Origin: Lophius americanus | Lineage: Eukaryota > Chordata > Actinopteri > Lophiiformes > Lophiidae | Direction: 5' to 3' | DNA: 64,000 bases | NCBI GenBank assembly: GCA_037951165.1 | Contig: JBBDHG010000019.1 | Location: 10,181,501 to 10,245,500, forward strand | In this document: piece after piece, positions 48,815 to 59,985 of the stretch | How positions within the stretch are numbered: position 1 is the stretch's first letter | Layout of the letters: the number at the start of each line of letters is the position of its first letter | Program-made: the position numbers and the translations under genes | Notes under the pieces: model-generated | Seen by the model: the letters and a program-made list of their open reading frames with translations, nothing else | Told to the model about the DNA's origin: nothing | Database searches by the model: none

Positions 48815-49225
48815 AGATGACAAGTTGTTTGGTCAAGCATGGCTTTAAATAGTGAAATTTGAAATTTTGTACTTCATTTTAAAATTAAATTAGCTCAACC
48901 TTTTCATGAAGCATGCTTTAAGAGAACTCTATGACCCATATAAAAGATTTTTGTTACATTATTACGTTAAGTAAATCCTCACATGCTTTAATATGCCAAA
49001 AATAAATCCTACTTATCTAACAGGACTTTCTCAGTAGCCATGGTTAATACCTCCTTCTCGGTGGCCCCTTTGACCTTTGGTGTCCCCCTGGACTCCATCC
49101 TTAACCCCCTTACTCTTAAGTAAACACATGCTGCCACTGGGTCATATTATCAATAGGTTCAGTCACCATTTTTCAATAAGAAATCGCGTCTCAAAATGTG
49201 CTCAACCATGACGTTGTGAAGGACA
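48815..49225 (+). mobile_element. LINE reverse-transcriptase fragment, copy 2
   Basis: From 49013 the frame reads LSNRTFSVAMVNTSFSV, then PLTFGVPLDSILNPLTL, to a stop at 49121-49123. One frameshift later, from 49128, it reads MLPLGHIINRFSHHFS. This is the GVPQGSILGPLL block and the following MLPLGHII segment of a non-LTR retrotransposon RT, broken by a stop and a frameshift. It is paralogous to the 45.1-45.4 kb copy, also in its non-coding left part (TTGTTTGGTCAAGCATG versus TTGTTTGGTCAAACATG). Confidence 0.78.
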
Positions 49226-49279
49226 TTAAAGGGATGAAGATGCACTAACTTTCAATCTATTTCACCATTTGTCCCCTGC

Positions 49280-49510
49280 AGTGTTACAGTGTTGGGCTAG
49301 AGCAAATTCCAGCTCACATTGGCAGAAAGCCAGTTTACACCCTGAACCAACGGCACAGTTCCAAAACATTCAGGAACAACCACTCACACTCAAGGGCAAT
49401 TTAAAGTCGCCAATTCACCATATTGCAAACTCAGTGAGTTCCACAGGTGGATCTGAACCCAAAGCTGCGCAGTGAAGCAGTGCAAATCATTACGAGACTG
49501 TACTTACATT
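49280..49510 (+). mobile_element. LINE 3'-tail-like relic
   Basis: Contains GAACAACCACTCACACTCAA followed by GGCAATTTAAAGTCGCCAAT, and a degenerate stretch ending in CAGTGCAAATCATTACGAGA. These echo the tail region shared by many fish LINEs. It follows RT copy 2 by 60 bp, so it may belong to the same insertion with the intervening part deleted. Identification is by recalled consensus. Confidence 0.45.
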
Positions 49511-51030
49511 TCAGTTTTCATTTAGATGCCAACTAAACAACATGAGCAGCATGTCTTGGTGAAGTTTAATAATAAAGCTATACCCCGAGGACATCTCCAT
49601 CTCTCCCTATAGATGTCAGGTGATTTACAGGAAGCAGTGTCAGTGCACATGATGCTCACATTGGAAAACCCTCACACACAGAGTGAAATAACAATCCAAC
49701 AAAAGCAATGATGAAAACAAACAGAAGCCTTGTTGAAGTTGTTTTCCATGCAGCTCATAACTGAACAGATGCAAATAGCTTGCTTTAAATCAACAAAGCC
49801 GCTTTTCTCCACCTAATCTTTAATCAAGTCTTTTTTTAACTTCCTTTTGAAATATGTAATTTCCTCCAAACATTTCGAGGATGAACATACTCTCCTGGAT
49901 GAGAGTGTGGTTAAGTCTTTATTCTGTAGCATGTGTGAATCAGCAGGAAGTGGAGAGATAATTGCAGCATTTTTAGAGAAATAGAGCAAAGTTTGTGGGG
50001 GTGGAGTGGAGGGGGTGGGGGGACGGGGTTGTTATTGTTATTATTCTTTTCTGGGCGAAGTTCTGCTTTTTTTTCTTCCCGTTGTTATGAAGATGATTTA
50101 TTTCTTCAAATAAAATAACTTCTTTTGTGATGTATTCTATTTTTATTTCTGCCTCAGCACTCACTCGGCATCACGATGTTTACTAGTATTGTTATTAAAA
50201 TGCTAATGCCCGGTGGTGCGCTGCTCTTCCAAAGTGCTTTTTGCTGGACAATAGACCAGGTTAGTGTGGCAAAGTAGGCAGATGAGGAATGGAGGTCAGG
50301 GTCAACCATGAAACTAACACACCCAGGCCGCCATACTGATTCACATGTGCACATACAGCCATGCTGAGATAGGCAGGTACAAGAACACAGAATGAACAGA
50401 AACAGATCCAGGCACTCAGGCACACCGTGTGCCATACCTGAACACACACAAATGTGTGAAAACCGCACAAGCGCAAGTGCCATTTGGTTGCAGGGTGTAA
50501 TGATCTGTTCCTATCCACAATGCTGGAAGAGCAAATGATAGAGAGAACAGCTAGAGGAAAGATTATGTAAAGTAGACATGAGAAATCATGAGTGATAAGA
50601 GGAGAAACCTGAAAAGGGCAGGAAAGATTGATTGATGGATTTGACCTTTTTGTAGTGGTCTGCCCTTAAAAAACTCTTTCCTATTACATTTTTTTTTTAG
50701 AAAAATGGTATAGCTGAGCCATCAGTATTTTTTCCTTGAACGTTAGAAAATAGAAGCCAAGACGCAAGAATGTAGTCTGATTGACATTCTGGCAATCATA
50801 TGCAATCCAGTTTAACCGAAGCTGAGCAATAACTCATCCCAGTTTTCACACAATATATAGATAGAAACAAAATGTTTCAACTTCCAACTTAAATTCGATT
50901 TACTGGAAAAACATGCCATTTATCAGTTGTTTGCAACAACCAAATCAAACAAGAACAGTTTAAATAGTCTAATACGAGATGTATCTAAAGCGTTTTTCTA
51001 ACTTACCCAAAGTGCTGCTTTTACTGAGTA
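49511..51030. other. Intergenic DNA, no gene seen
   Basis: AT-rich unique DNA with a GT/GGGG-rich patch near 49998-50030. Frames on the minus strand at 50154-50518 look like chance. Confidence 0.5.
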
Positions 51031-51034
51031 CCTA

Positions 51035-51480
51035 CAGTCTAAAGATTATTCAACCCCTTCATGACAAGTATCTCGATTCATTTGTAGAGCATATTTTTCC
51101 TCAAAACGTGATTCATGGCTGGACGCCATCTTCTTTGAGAGTTCTTAAAGAAGTGACTATTCCGGGCTTATGGGATGTTACTACCTTCTTCAAATCCCAC
51201 TGAAGATTTTATGCCACCTCATTTAACACACACACGACCATGGCAGTCATTCTTGACTCTAGAATGTTCTAAGCTTTCTTCTGAATCCAAGTCTTGCTGG
51301 ATTTGTTGGTGAACTTTGAGTCATTGTCTTTTGTAATGTCAAATGACGGCCGAACTTCAGCCTCATCACAGATGACAAGACATTTTTTTCAAGGATATTT
51401 AATGGAATTAATTTCACTCTCTTGATGCTGAAAGTGTTGGCTCCTGAGCATCCCCCACATCTATCAGTGTTTTAGTACTC
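51035..51480 (-). mobile_element. Tc1/mariner transposon relic
   Basis: The left end is TA followed by CAGT (51033-51038), the usual Tc1 terminus next to its TA target. On the minus strand, 51340-51270 reads DNDSKFTNKSSKTWIQKKA, aligning with the DNDPKHTSKS catalytic-region signature of Tc1 transposases (the second Asp of the DDE triad). Upstream in the gene MWGMLRSQ-like and LKFGRH-like segments are present, and downstream NLQWDLKKVVTSHKP. Stops and frameshifts break it throughout; the right end is eroded. It cannot encode a working transposase. Confidence 0.78.
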
Positions 51481-51539
51481 AAGCATTGGGAATTTAAACA
51501 TTAACAGAAAAAACTTTGCCCTACTGCAGAACTAAATGA

Positions 51540-51680
51540 CAGTGGTTCAGTGAGTTGAGCAGTTGTACCTCAATTGGAATATCGTTGGTTACATATCGTA
51601 GGGTCCTTGAGCAAGTGCCTCAACCCCAATCTGCCCCACGGGGATACCCACCTGCCCCTCAGGGATGGCTCAAATACAGA
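51540..51680 (+). mobile_element. tRNA-derived SINE
   Basis: The head GTGGTTCAGTGAGTTGAGC at 51542 matches a pol III A box, and GGTTACATATC near 51587 is a decayed B box at the right distance. Then come GGGTCCTTGAGCAAGTGCCT and CAACCCCAATCTGCC, the body shared by many fish SINEs. Truncated or worn at its 3' end; no target-site duplication located. Confidence 0.65.
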
Positions 51681-51985
51681 GAAATCATTATAATATGTCA
51701 CATATTTAGAATTTTTCTGTAAAATGTGTTAATTCTCAAATCAATCCAACTAGAAGGGATGATCAAAACTTCTCCTTAAAGGCATTCACAAGCAATTAAA
51801 CCTTTGGGTTTCCATAAATAAACGTTACACTGGGCATTTATCTGACCAAAGAAACTTTTGTGCCATATTTACACATCTGAGTGAGACTGTTAGGTTTAGC
51901 GTTAAAGGACCCAATTGCAAAAACACTAAACAATTTATTTTTTAAATAATGTTTAATAAAAAAATGAAGGCAAAATGGATTAAAT
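51681..51985. other. Intergenic DNA between SINE and direct repeat
   Basis: AT-rich. The words GTTAGGTTTAGCGTTAAAGG near 51890 and ACCCAATTGCAAAAACAC just after may be the terminus of the element that follows. Confidence 0.35.
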
Positions 51986-51989
51986 TAAT

Positions 51990-52400
51990 GACGAAGTAAA
52001 TAATATTCCAAAATCCCAAAGTACAAACTAATAAACCATGCAAAAAAAACTTACACAGAAGGATACGGGAAGCACACGGGAGTAGGATAGGAGATACAAG
52101 AGCGCAAACATCGATTAGGCCATAGGCAGGTTTACCAGGTTAGTAACATATATGATCTGACAAAGACAGAGAGCAGGACACAAACTTAAACACACAAGAA
52201 CGAGTCAAATGGGAAATAAATGAGGGCTGATGAAAGGTGACAACATTCAACCATCAAAGAGGAGACAAGGATAAACAGGATTCACACACATACATGCACA
52301 GACCAGGGAGGAGGAAGAGAACATTCAGTCAAAAAAAGAAAAGAAAGTAGAAGTAAAATGAACATGGAACCTAACCTTCAAAATAAAACAGGAAACACAA
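51990..52400. repeat. Direct repeat, left copy (LTR-like, ~400 bp)
   Basis: Runs in parallel with 53915-54340 from AAATAATATTCC..AAAGTACAAACTAAT through CTTACACAGAAGGA, TGACAACATTCAACCATCA and CAGGATTCACACACAT to CCTTCAAAATAAAACAGGAA. Similarity is high but not perfect, with scattered substitutions and small indels. A pair of such repeats about 1.9 kb apart is what two long terminal repeats of a small non-autonomous element, or a tandem duplication, would look like. Orientation of the element is probably minus, since a TATTTAAG-like TATA box reads on that strand in the right copy. Confidence 0.6.
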
Positions 52401-52639
52401 CCTTAAACTACAACACAAAACAGAACCATGACAGCATCATCTCTTCAATGGAACCGAGACGTCCCAAAACCCAGGTCCAAACTGAAAGATGGTGGTTGGA
52501 GGGGGTCAGGAGGAGGACCAAAAGCCAAAGTTCAATATCCATCCTTCTTAGCCATCCGCCAGAAAAAACAAGTCACTGAAGCAGAGGAGGGGCTGCCTGA
52601 GAAGGCTAATCCAGTCAGGAAGCCAAGGAGGGGGACGTC

Positions 52640-53110
52640 CAGAGAGGCGGATCAAGTCAGGAAGCCGATGAAGGAATGACCTTTCTGGCAACCAGTGGCA
52701 GAGAGACCTTTCCGCTGGCCGAGCAGAAGGCTGGCGGCAAAGACAAAGACCTTCTAGAGGCAGAGCGGGCACCCGGCGATGAAGGCACTGATGACGAGGA
52801 CCCTCTGGCAGCCGGTGGCGGAGACACCGGCTGCAAGTAGTAGAGGTTGGCAGGTCCTCCAACCGGAAATCAGGAGTAGATGTTGGTAGGTCCTCCTCCA
52901 ACTGGGAATCAGGAGCAGAGGTTGGTAGTTCCTCCTCCAACTGGGAATCGGGAACAGAGGTTGGCAGGTCCTCCTCCTACAGGGAGGGAATCATGAGCGG
53001 AGGTTGGCAGATCCTCCTCAGAAACAGAAGTTGCAGTGTCCGCCCCAGATCAGGAAACAGAGGTCACAGAGTCTGCCCCGACCAGGATTCAGGAGCAGAA
53101 GTCAGTGGAC
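52640..53110. repeat. Minisatellite A (about 39-bp units) between the direct repeats
   Basis: Units built on GAATCAGGAGCAGAGGTTGG followed by TAGGTCCTCCTCCAACTGG recur at least four times between 52860 and 53000, then decay to the right. On the minus strand one frame reads EEDLPTSTPDFRLEDLPTST-like repeats, so the array may once have been coding. Confidence 0.75.
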
Positions 53111-53219
53111 TCACCCACGATTCAGAGTCCAAAACAGAGTTAATCCGTCTGTCCAAAAAGTTGGCTAGCAGGGTGTCCGTCTGGCAATAAGGCTCTAGCC
53201 TTGTCTTGGTATCACTAAA

Positions 53220-53640
53220 AGGTTGAGACCTGTTGCCACTGGGGAGCAGAGTGTCAGGATCGGGGTCCGGAGCACTTAGGAGCAGAGACGTGTCAGTGAG
53301 AGTTACAAGGATAGGAGTCAGTGGGAGACTGCGGAGAGAGATTACTGGAGGAGTTACTGAGGAGTAGGGCATATAAGTCAGTGGGGGAGTCACAGGGATA
53401 GGAGTCACAAGAGGAATGGGGATAAAAATCACAGGAGCAGTCACAGGGAGAACTGGTAAGATGGTCAGGGGAGGAGTTACCGGGAGACTGGTCAGCAGAG
53501 TCAAGGGAGGTCTCACAGGAGACTGGGTAACAAGGTTACTGGAGAGTCACTGAGGGAGTCGGAGGGGAGTCATTGAGGGAGCACTAGAAAAGGGAGTCAT
53601 AGGGTGAGTGACTGGTAGGCTAGGAAAAGGAGTCAGAGAG
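53220..53640. repeat. Minisatellite B (about 30-bp units) between the direct repeats
   Basis: Units of the type GGAGTCACAGGGATAGGAGT recur with drift. On the minus strand an open frame across 53516-53064 reads repeated VTPPLT and LPVTPP motifs, a Pro/Thr/Leu-rich low-complexity protein. Nothing links it to a known family. Confidence 0.75.
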
Positions 53641-53885
53641 AGAGTACATGGTAAACAGGAAGGAATAATTCACAAACTGGGAACTGGAGAAGGAGCAAAG
53701 CAATGGTGAAGGTGAGCTTAGCTGGTTGCTAGCAGACCAGAGGCTAGGTGAAAAAGAGCCCCTGTTGTTCAGGTTCTGAGTGGAGGTGTGGCTCAGGGTC
53801 AGAAGCTGTGGACACTTGAGAATCTGTGCCCATCTTGCGGAATATGATTCAAGACTAGCAATCAAGCATTCAGTTGTTCATCAGT

Positions 53886-53918
53886 AACTCTGTCTACAGA
53901 TATGTATGAGACAGAGTT
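53886..53918. repeat. Perfect 10-bp inverted repeat (hairpin)
   Basis: AACTCTGTCT (53886-53895) and AGACAGAGTT (53909-53918) are perfect inverse complements with a 13-base loop. It sits precisely at the left edge of the right direct repeat, so it may mark an element terminus or a structured RNA end. Confidence 0.7.
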
Positions 53919-54340
53919 CATGATAAAGTAGCAAATAATATTCTAAAACCACAAAGTACAAACTAATGAACATTATGCAAAGAAAACTTACACAGAAGGA
54001 CGCAGGTAAGCACAATGGAGCAGGACAGGAAACACACCAGCGTGAACATGGATGAGACCTTAGGCAGGTTAACAAGGTAAGTAACAAAGACGATCTGACA
54101 AAGGGGGAGAGCAGGACACTTACTTAAATACAAAGAGTAACGGGACAACTGGGAAACAGGTGAGGGCCAGCGACAGGTGACAACATTCAACCATCAGGGT
54201 GGTGACACTGGTAATCAGGATTCACGCACATGTATTCACACAGACCAGAGATGAGGAAGAGAATATTGAGTCACAGAAGGAGTGTAGAATGAATTGAACA
54301 TGGAACCAAACCTTCAAATAAAACAGGAAACGCCGCAATG
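53915..54340. repeat. Direct repeat, right copy (LTR-like, ~415 bp)
   Basis: Partner of 51990-52400. On the minus strand it carries CTCTTTGTATTTAAGTAAGT, a TATA-like segment, then a T-rich and C-rich stretch as in a promoter-bearing repeat. It directly abuts the decayed LINE on its right. No TG...CA ends or target-site duplication could be confirmed by eye. Confidence 0.6.
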
Positions 54341-55690
54341 TCTCTTCAAGAGCGAATGCGAATACTTCTCAGCGGCTTCAAGGATGTTACTGATAGCTCT
54401 TCTCCTTTGCAGCCCGCCAATTCCCAGGAGACCCAGGACCAAGTAAAGAGATTGGCCTATTAAGCCCCTAAAACCGACTTCAATGGGCTCACAAACTTTA
54501 CCCCTGTCTTCAAAGGTCTGCTACCAGGTGAGCTTACTTCACCATTTTCCGCTCATCAGCCTCTTCCAAGCAGTCTTGCCAAGGTACGGTCAGTTTGATC
54601 AAGTCCATTTGCTTACCCTCACCGGACATCAGAACCATGTCAGTCCTGAGTGTGGTGGATGATCTAATGTCCAAGAACCTCAGCTGTCGCCTTAAGTCGC
54701 CCATGAGCTGCCAGTCCATCCCTGATGTAAGTAGCCCACACCAGGGGTTTGGCTGGGGCCGTGGTTCCTCTCCTGCTTAGACGGATTTGATGCTATGCCT
54801 CGCCGGGAGTAGCTGCTTACTGTGGCTAATTACTTCCTCATTACTTCTTTACTCCCATTTCCCAAGGTCATCCAGCAGCTGCCTATGATATGCCCCAGTG
54901 TACCTTTCTGCTAGCAGAGCTGGCAGGTGGTTGAGTCACCTTGCCTGCCGTAAAGGGCAATACTGCACATGGGTGTCTTGGGAGGTCAAACCACCTTCGC
55001 AAACACTGGTTGATATTCCTCTCGGAGCCTTCTGCGATGCATTTACCAGTGAACCCATACTTGCCAGTTGCAATGAGCCAGTTGTCGATGCTGTCCCTTA
55101 CTGTTTACCTCTGTCTTTCAGATCACAGGTGAAAGTCATGCCCAGGTTCTTGATCAGCTTCCACATCGGTGATGGAATTTGGTCATCTCCAAGAAAGAAG
55201 CAGAGCTTTTCCGTCACTCTTACTTGCCTGATGACCAGAGAACTGGATTTGGCAGGCTTAAATATCATTCTTGCCCATGAGATGGGCCTCTGCACTCCAC
55301 CCATTCTCCACAGTGTTCGAGAGGATGCTCATGGCCAGTGCGAACAGGGGAGCTGAGATGTACAGCCGGTAACGATGCCCTTCTCCAGCCGATACCATGC
55401 TGATGTCACAGATCCTGACAACACTCTCAGACTGAAGAGTGTCGTCAGGTGGTACAGTTGCATTCCTTCTCTGCCAAATCTTCAGTGCCATTCAGCACAC
55501 CTATGGTTGGTTAGTTCCCCCCTATTTCCCCTCAAAAATTAAGAACGGGCCATCTTCTCACCCTCTTTTGCATTACTGTACTGGCCCATGAGTGACCTCA
55601 GTTCTTGCCTGAGCTAGGCGATCATCACATCCCATTTATTTGGGTTCGGCACGGGCCACTCCCTGTTGGGCCGATGTATGCATAAAATAC
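54341..55690 (-). pseudogene. Decayed LINE (RT plus endonuclease-like tail), R2/NeSL-like
   Basis: Read on the minus strand from 55690 leftward, blocks appear in gene order but in shifting frames. SAPLFALAMSIL (RT core), WARMIFKPAKS and IKNLGMTF (RT/thumb), then DNWLIATGKYGFTGKCIAEG, CLRRWFDLPR and SIALYG. After that come RTDMVLMSGEGKQ and KLTVPWQDCLEEADERK, EPIEVGFRGL and finally RRRAISNILEAAEKYSHSL. This block order is that of a fish LINE family I recognise, whose tail I take to be a restriction-like endonuclease (PD...E-K type); that clade assignment is inference. The catalytic Asp-Asp box falls in a deletion between SAEAH and PISWARM, and the 5' half is missing. Non-functional. Confidence 0.78.
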
Positions 55691-58210
55691 ATTCATGTAT
55701 TCACATGCATATGCATCCGTGAACTTCCCCACGCATACACATATAAATCACAAAAAATAACATACGCTTGGGTTTGCAGGTGTTTATGTTGTATTCAATA
55801 CTAAGGCTTAATAGGCAATGGTTTGCGAGTTTACTATATATTTATTTATTCTATTGCTCGAAGACAAGACGCTTTATAAGTCAGCCTTCTTCCGCCCCGC
55901 ATTTTGACCTTTCATAGTGCTTGGCCTCTTTATAGATAAGCAGGCTTTCCATTCAGGGGAACATAGACTGACTCACAAAGACATGAGAACTGGGAACGAC
56001 CTTTGTGGTCACACATCATATGAGAGAAATTATTTCATTTTTCACAGCTTGGCTGTATAAAGATGAAGGTCTCAATGCTGATGTACTACACCACGAAAAG
56101 ACTACTAGAAGGAAAGCAAAACATGAAGACAATTTTATCTTTCCTCCCTGCCTCACTCTCTCTGGTTTCTATCTGTGCTTCTCTCCCTCTGGGTGGCTGA
56201 AATAGGGGTCTCTCAGTGTCCAACACGGGTGCTGTGAGGGATTCATTAAGATACAGCAGAGTGAGACCCATATCTCAGGGACCGAAGTGTGTGTTTGTGT
56301 GTAGTAGATGTGTGTGTGATTGTGTTTGTGTGTGCGTGAACTATTAACATAGCTCAGCTGCTCCAGAAAAAAGCCACAAAATATCTTGTCCACACCTTTC
56401 CCTAGACAGGCTGTCCACAAAGTGCTTTTCTGTGTTTGAATGTGGGACATGAGTGTTTGTGTCTATGTGTGTGTGTTTGTGCGTGCCGGAGTACGTATAC
56501 AGTGTGTGTGTGAGCAGGCCTCCTGCAGACCTTGCTATGCTACCAGCAGTGAGTTGATGTGAACATGACTGAGAGCCTGTGTGAGATATGATAAGGGGGT
56601 CTAATAACATGTACATTATGTTAGTTTCTGGTAATCCTCTGCAAATCGGCTGAATTAAGCATGACTCACATTTTCATGCCTGTGTTTCGGCAAGTTTTAT
56701 TTTTGATTAAATTAGTGTTAGACCTGTGTCGTATGTCAGTATACAGTTATTTTTAATCATATTTGGTCAACATCGCGTCGTTGTTGCATTTTTTATTTAT
56801 TTTTGTAAGGCTTCGGTTGACTAAATCTTTGAGCATTTTAGATATATTTGGAAAACGATAAGTATTTTAGTCTTGTGAAAGTCCATGAGATGTGTTGATA
56901 TCTTAATATTTTTCCAGACAACAGGTTCTAATTAAAAGTTCAGGGACTCTAGTTCAGCCAAAGCCAGTATTTCCTGTCATTGTACTCATATATTAGATAT
57001 CATCTGTCCTGTGATAAATAAAATGAATGATTCAGAAGGTAGCTCTGCAGAAAAAAAAGAGTCTGGTCTAATTAAGTCATTGTAAGTAATACATCCAGAC
57101 GTGGGACATGCTCTGATCTGCATATTTTTGTTCAAGCACACCCAGTTCTCAGACAGTAAGGCAGACTCTATACCCGTTTGAAGTCTGAGAATATTTTTTG
57201 TCCCGCGAATTCAAACCATTTGCTTTACCATATAAAACTATGAGAATCAGAGCACTGAAGGGACCAGCAATTAGATGGTGCCAGCAATTTGTCACTGTAT
57301 ACATTTGCACATCATAGATCTCCACCGGAGTATGGAGATATTCCGGCGGCCTTCATCCTATCCAGATATAAATCATCATCTTGTGGGTCCTATATCATAG
57401 GCCCACACTCCAACCCCCAAATGGAAATGACGAGATGGGCTAGTGGTCTAAAATTGTCTGTTTAAATTACAATATTGCCTGTTGATTTAGTAACAGTTTA
57501 GTGTAATTTCTTGGTAATGGGGAAAGGATGATGTTAACAATTTTTTAATCACAGTTTTTGTTAACAAAATTAACACGAGTTAAAGCAATGAGGTAATACA
57601 AGACACTTAAGTTATGTTAAGGCAGTATTGAAACTCGCATTGACAGTTTCCAAGTCTTTCAGTCGCCTCAACCAAGCAACATAAACAATGTTAGGATGCA
57701 CACTCCATGCTCCTCCTAGATTTACATGCCTGCCATGCCTTCTCTGACATCATACTTCCTGGATTGTTAAAAATAATTGCCAGGGAAATTAATCAAGACA
57801 AAACTACATTTCCTGCTAAACACAGCAGTGTTTTGTGTGTGTGTGTCAAGCAAACTAGAAGTGGGTAAATTAATTTTGCAGATTGAATTATTTTAAAGAC
57901 ATGCAAAGTGAAGTATTCATACACAGACTTACAGTAGATGTACACACACAGAAGAATAAGTCAGCAAGTGTCTCCGTTCCTGCTTAATTGGAAAAAGAAT
58001 ATCTAGAGATAGATTTGATAATTATTAGAGGGTACACTGCCTGAGTTCTAAGGAGGGTGATCGGGTCATGGTGATAAGCTTCAGCGTCACACTAATAGTG
58101 CCATCAACTAACACAATGCTTTAAAGATGCTGGGAGTGTCAGCCATGACACTTTGAAGCTCTACTGAGGAGGCCGTGCAGTAATTGTAATTGTTTCTAGA
58201 TCAAGTAGGC
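55691..58210. other. Intergenic DNA, no gene seen
   Basis: AT-rich unique DNA with GT-rich patches at 56285-56340 and 56455-56515. No gene or repeat family recognised. Confidence 0.5.
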
Positions 58211-58325
58211 CATAATTAATATGCTTGTCTTGACGTTTTGCAAGGGGAATAATGGCTGCTGGTAAAAATGAGACAGTGGAAGCTTGTGTGCATGCGAGTG
58301 TGTATAATTAAATGTGTTTGTATGA

Positions 58326-58402
58326 GTGTGTTTGTGTGTGTATGTGTGTGTGTGTGTGTGTATGTGTGCGGTGAGAGTGTGTGTGTGTGTGTGTGTGTGT
58401 GC

Positions 58403-58447
<45 letters not shown>
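58326..58447. repeat. Compound (GT)n-(GA)n microsatellite
   Basis: GT repeats with interruptions run into a clean (GA)n of about 18 units at 58411-58447. Purine/pyrimidine switch of this type often shows length polymorphism. A second GT-rich patch follows at 58580-58660. Confidence 0.95.
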
Positions 58448-58452
<5 letters not shown>

Positions 58453-58660
58453 GTGGGTTCCAGGTCTATCAAAGTAATAACACTGGGCAAAGGCAATAAG
58501 ATTGGAAAAAAGAATCTTGGAGCAATGTTTAGATATTAAACTACGTCTCTGTCTGTCCGCTACAGGGGCTAAATTGGTGTGCGTGTGTGTGCGTCTGTGT
58601 GTGTGTGGGTGTGGTTGTGGTTGTGTGTCTGTGTTTGTTTTTGTGCATGTCTGTGTGTCT

Positions 58661-59560
58661 TAACGCCATCCCATTGCGATGGAATTGAAATGCCATAACA
58701 GTGACAGTTTGTCTGGCTGATTCTCTTCACTTAATAGTTTTGCAACTGTGGTATTTAATGCAAGGGGCCCTTGCTTTTTAAAAACTATTTAAAAGAATGC
58801 ATACAAATCACAGTGTGCAGAAAATGACCATCTTAATGAAAACAGTGTTCCCCCAACATAGCCCTGCAGGAGGCCCAGGACCTGGAAGAGTAGTTGAAAA
58901 TGCATGGACCACAGGGTGCAGAATAATGACCATGGAACCTGGACTGCAAAAGTGAACACTTGTTATGCTAAAAGGCAGGACTGGTGATGTAAGGGCTGAG
59001 ATGGGAGGGCATAACATACATAAACATAGGGAGGGGACAGCTGTTCCTTAATAACCTCTGGTAAATGGTGCCTGAGGCAATTAAGGTGCCCAGGAGGACC
59101 AGAGAGCAAATAGAGACACTTTAAGTGTGCTTGTGTATTTTATTTTGACTATCCTCAATGCTTAATTTATTTGAAGTGCATTAAAACTATTTGTTCATGT
59201 TTTCATGACAAAACAACCTGTTGAAGACCTGCAAGTGATAATATCAGATTTTTACTGCATGATCATTTGATCCCAAATAATTCCCAATAGAAATGTAATT
59301 ATTTTTAATTCATGAAAATCAGCACGCTGGAGATGCAAAAATTGCGAGATTCTACTATCATAAGGGTACAAAAGCGCACAGAAGGAGCAATGCATTTAGT
59401 GAATAGTGAGAAGGCAACCAGATCAACTGGTAAACAAAAGATCCACAATGTTTGATATCAGCACTGAATTATGTGTCTGAGCGTGCAAAAAAGGATTTAT
59501 GTTTTACAAGCTCTAGACCAAAGTAATAAACAATTTAGATTGCGACCAACAGAGCGCAAC
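58661..59560. other. Intergenic DNA, no gene seen
   Basis: Unique sequence, no gene or repeat recognised. Confidence 0.5.
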
Positions 59561-59564
59561 AATG

Positions 59565-59611
59565 AATATGATGATGATAGTGATGATGAGGATGATGATG
59601 ATGTTGATGAG
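59565..59611. repeat. (GAT)n trinucleotide repeat
   Basis: ATG/GAT units with two interruptions; translates to an Asp/Glu-rich run in one frame, which makes the overlapping frame look protein-like without being so. Confidence 0.9.
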
Positions 59612-59684
59612 GGCCAATTTGTTGATAAGACAATGTCTGTCACTGTGTATGACCGTAAGGAAAGTGATGCTTTGTATGTGTGGT

Positions 59685-59985
59685 TGTTTGTGTGTGTGTG
59701 TGTGTGTGTGCGTGTGTGTGCAAGAGTGTGTGTGCGAGTGTCCCTGACTTTTTTTCTTTTCACCCTCAGATTGGATTCCAGAGCAAAGAGGTGTGCTGCT
59801 AATCTTTGCAAGAATGTCAGGTGTGCGTGTGTGTTAGTGTGTGTGACAGAGAGAGCATTGATTACACCCTCCTCGCCAATGCACGAAGCTGGCATTTCTC
59901 AAGTGTGTGTAATTATAGTGAGCACACAGCTTCCTAAGCATCCTGTCAATCTGAATCAGAAAGAACACACACACACACACACACA
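59685..59985. repeat. Scattered GT and CA microsatellites
   Basis: (GT)n at 59689-59742 with interruptions and a clean (AC)n at 59964-59985, separated by unique DNA. Confidence 0.85.

Noticed and set aside
52835..53640. CRISPR-like array of regularly spaced repeats
   Set aside because: Units are tandem without unique spacers and drift gradually; this is a eukaryotic minisatellite.
54898..55356. 152-codon plus-strand frame
   Set aside because: The recognisable protein blocks (RT and endonuclease-like) lie on the minus strand; this is their shadow.
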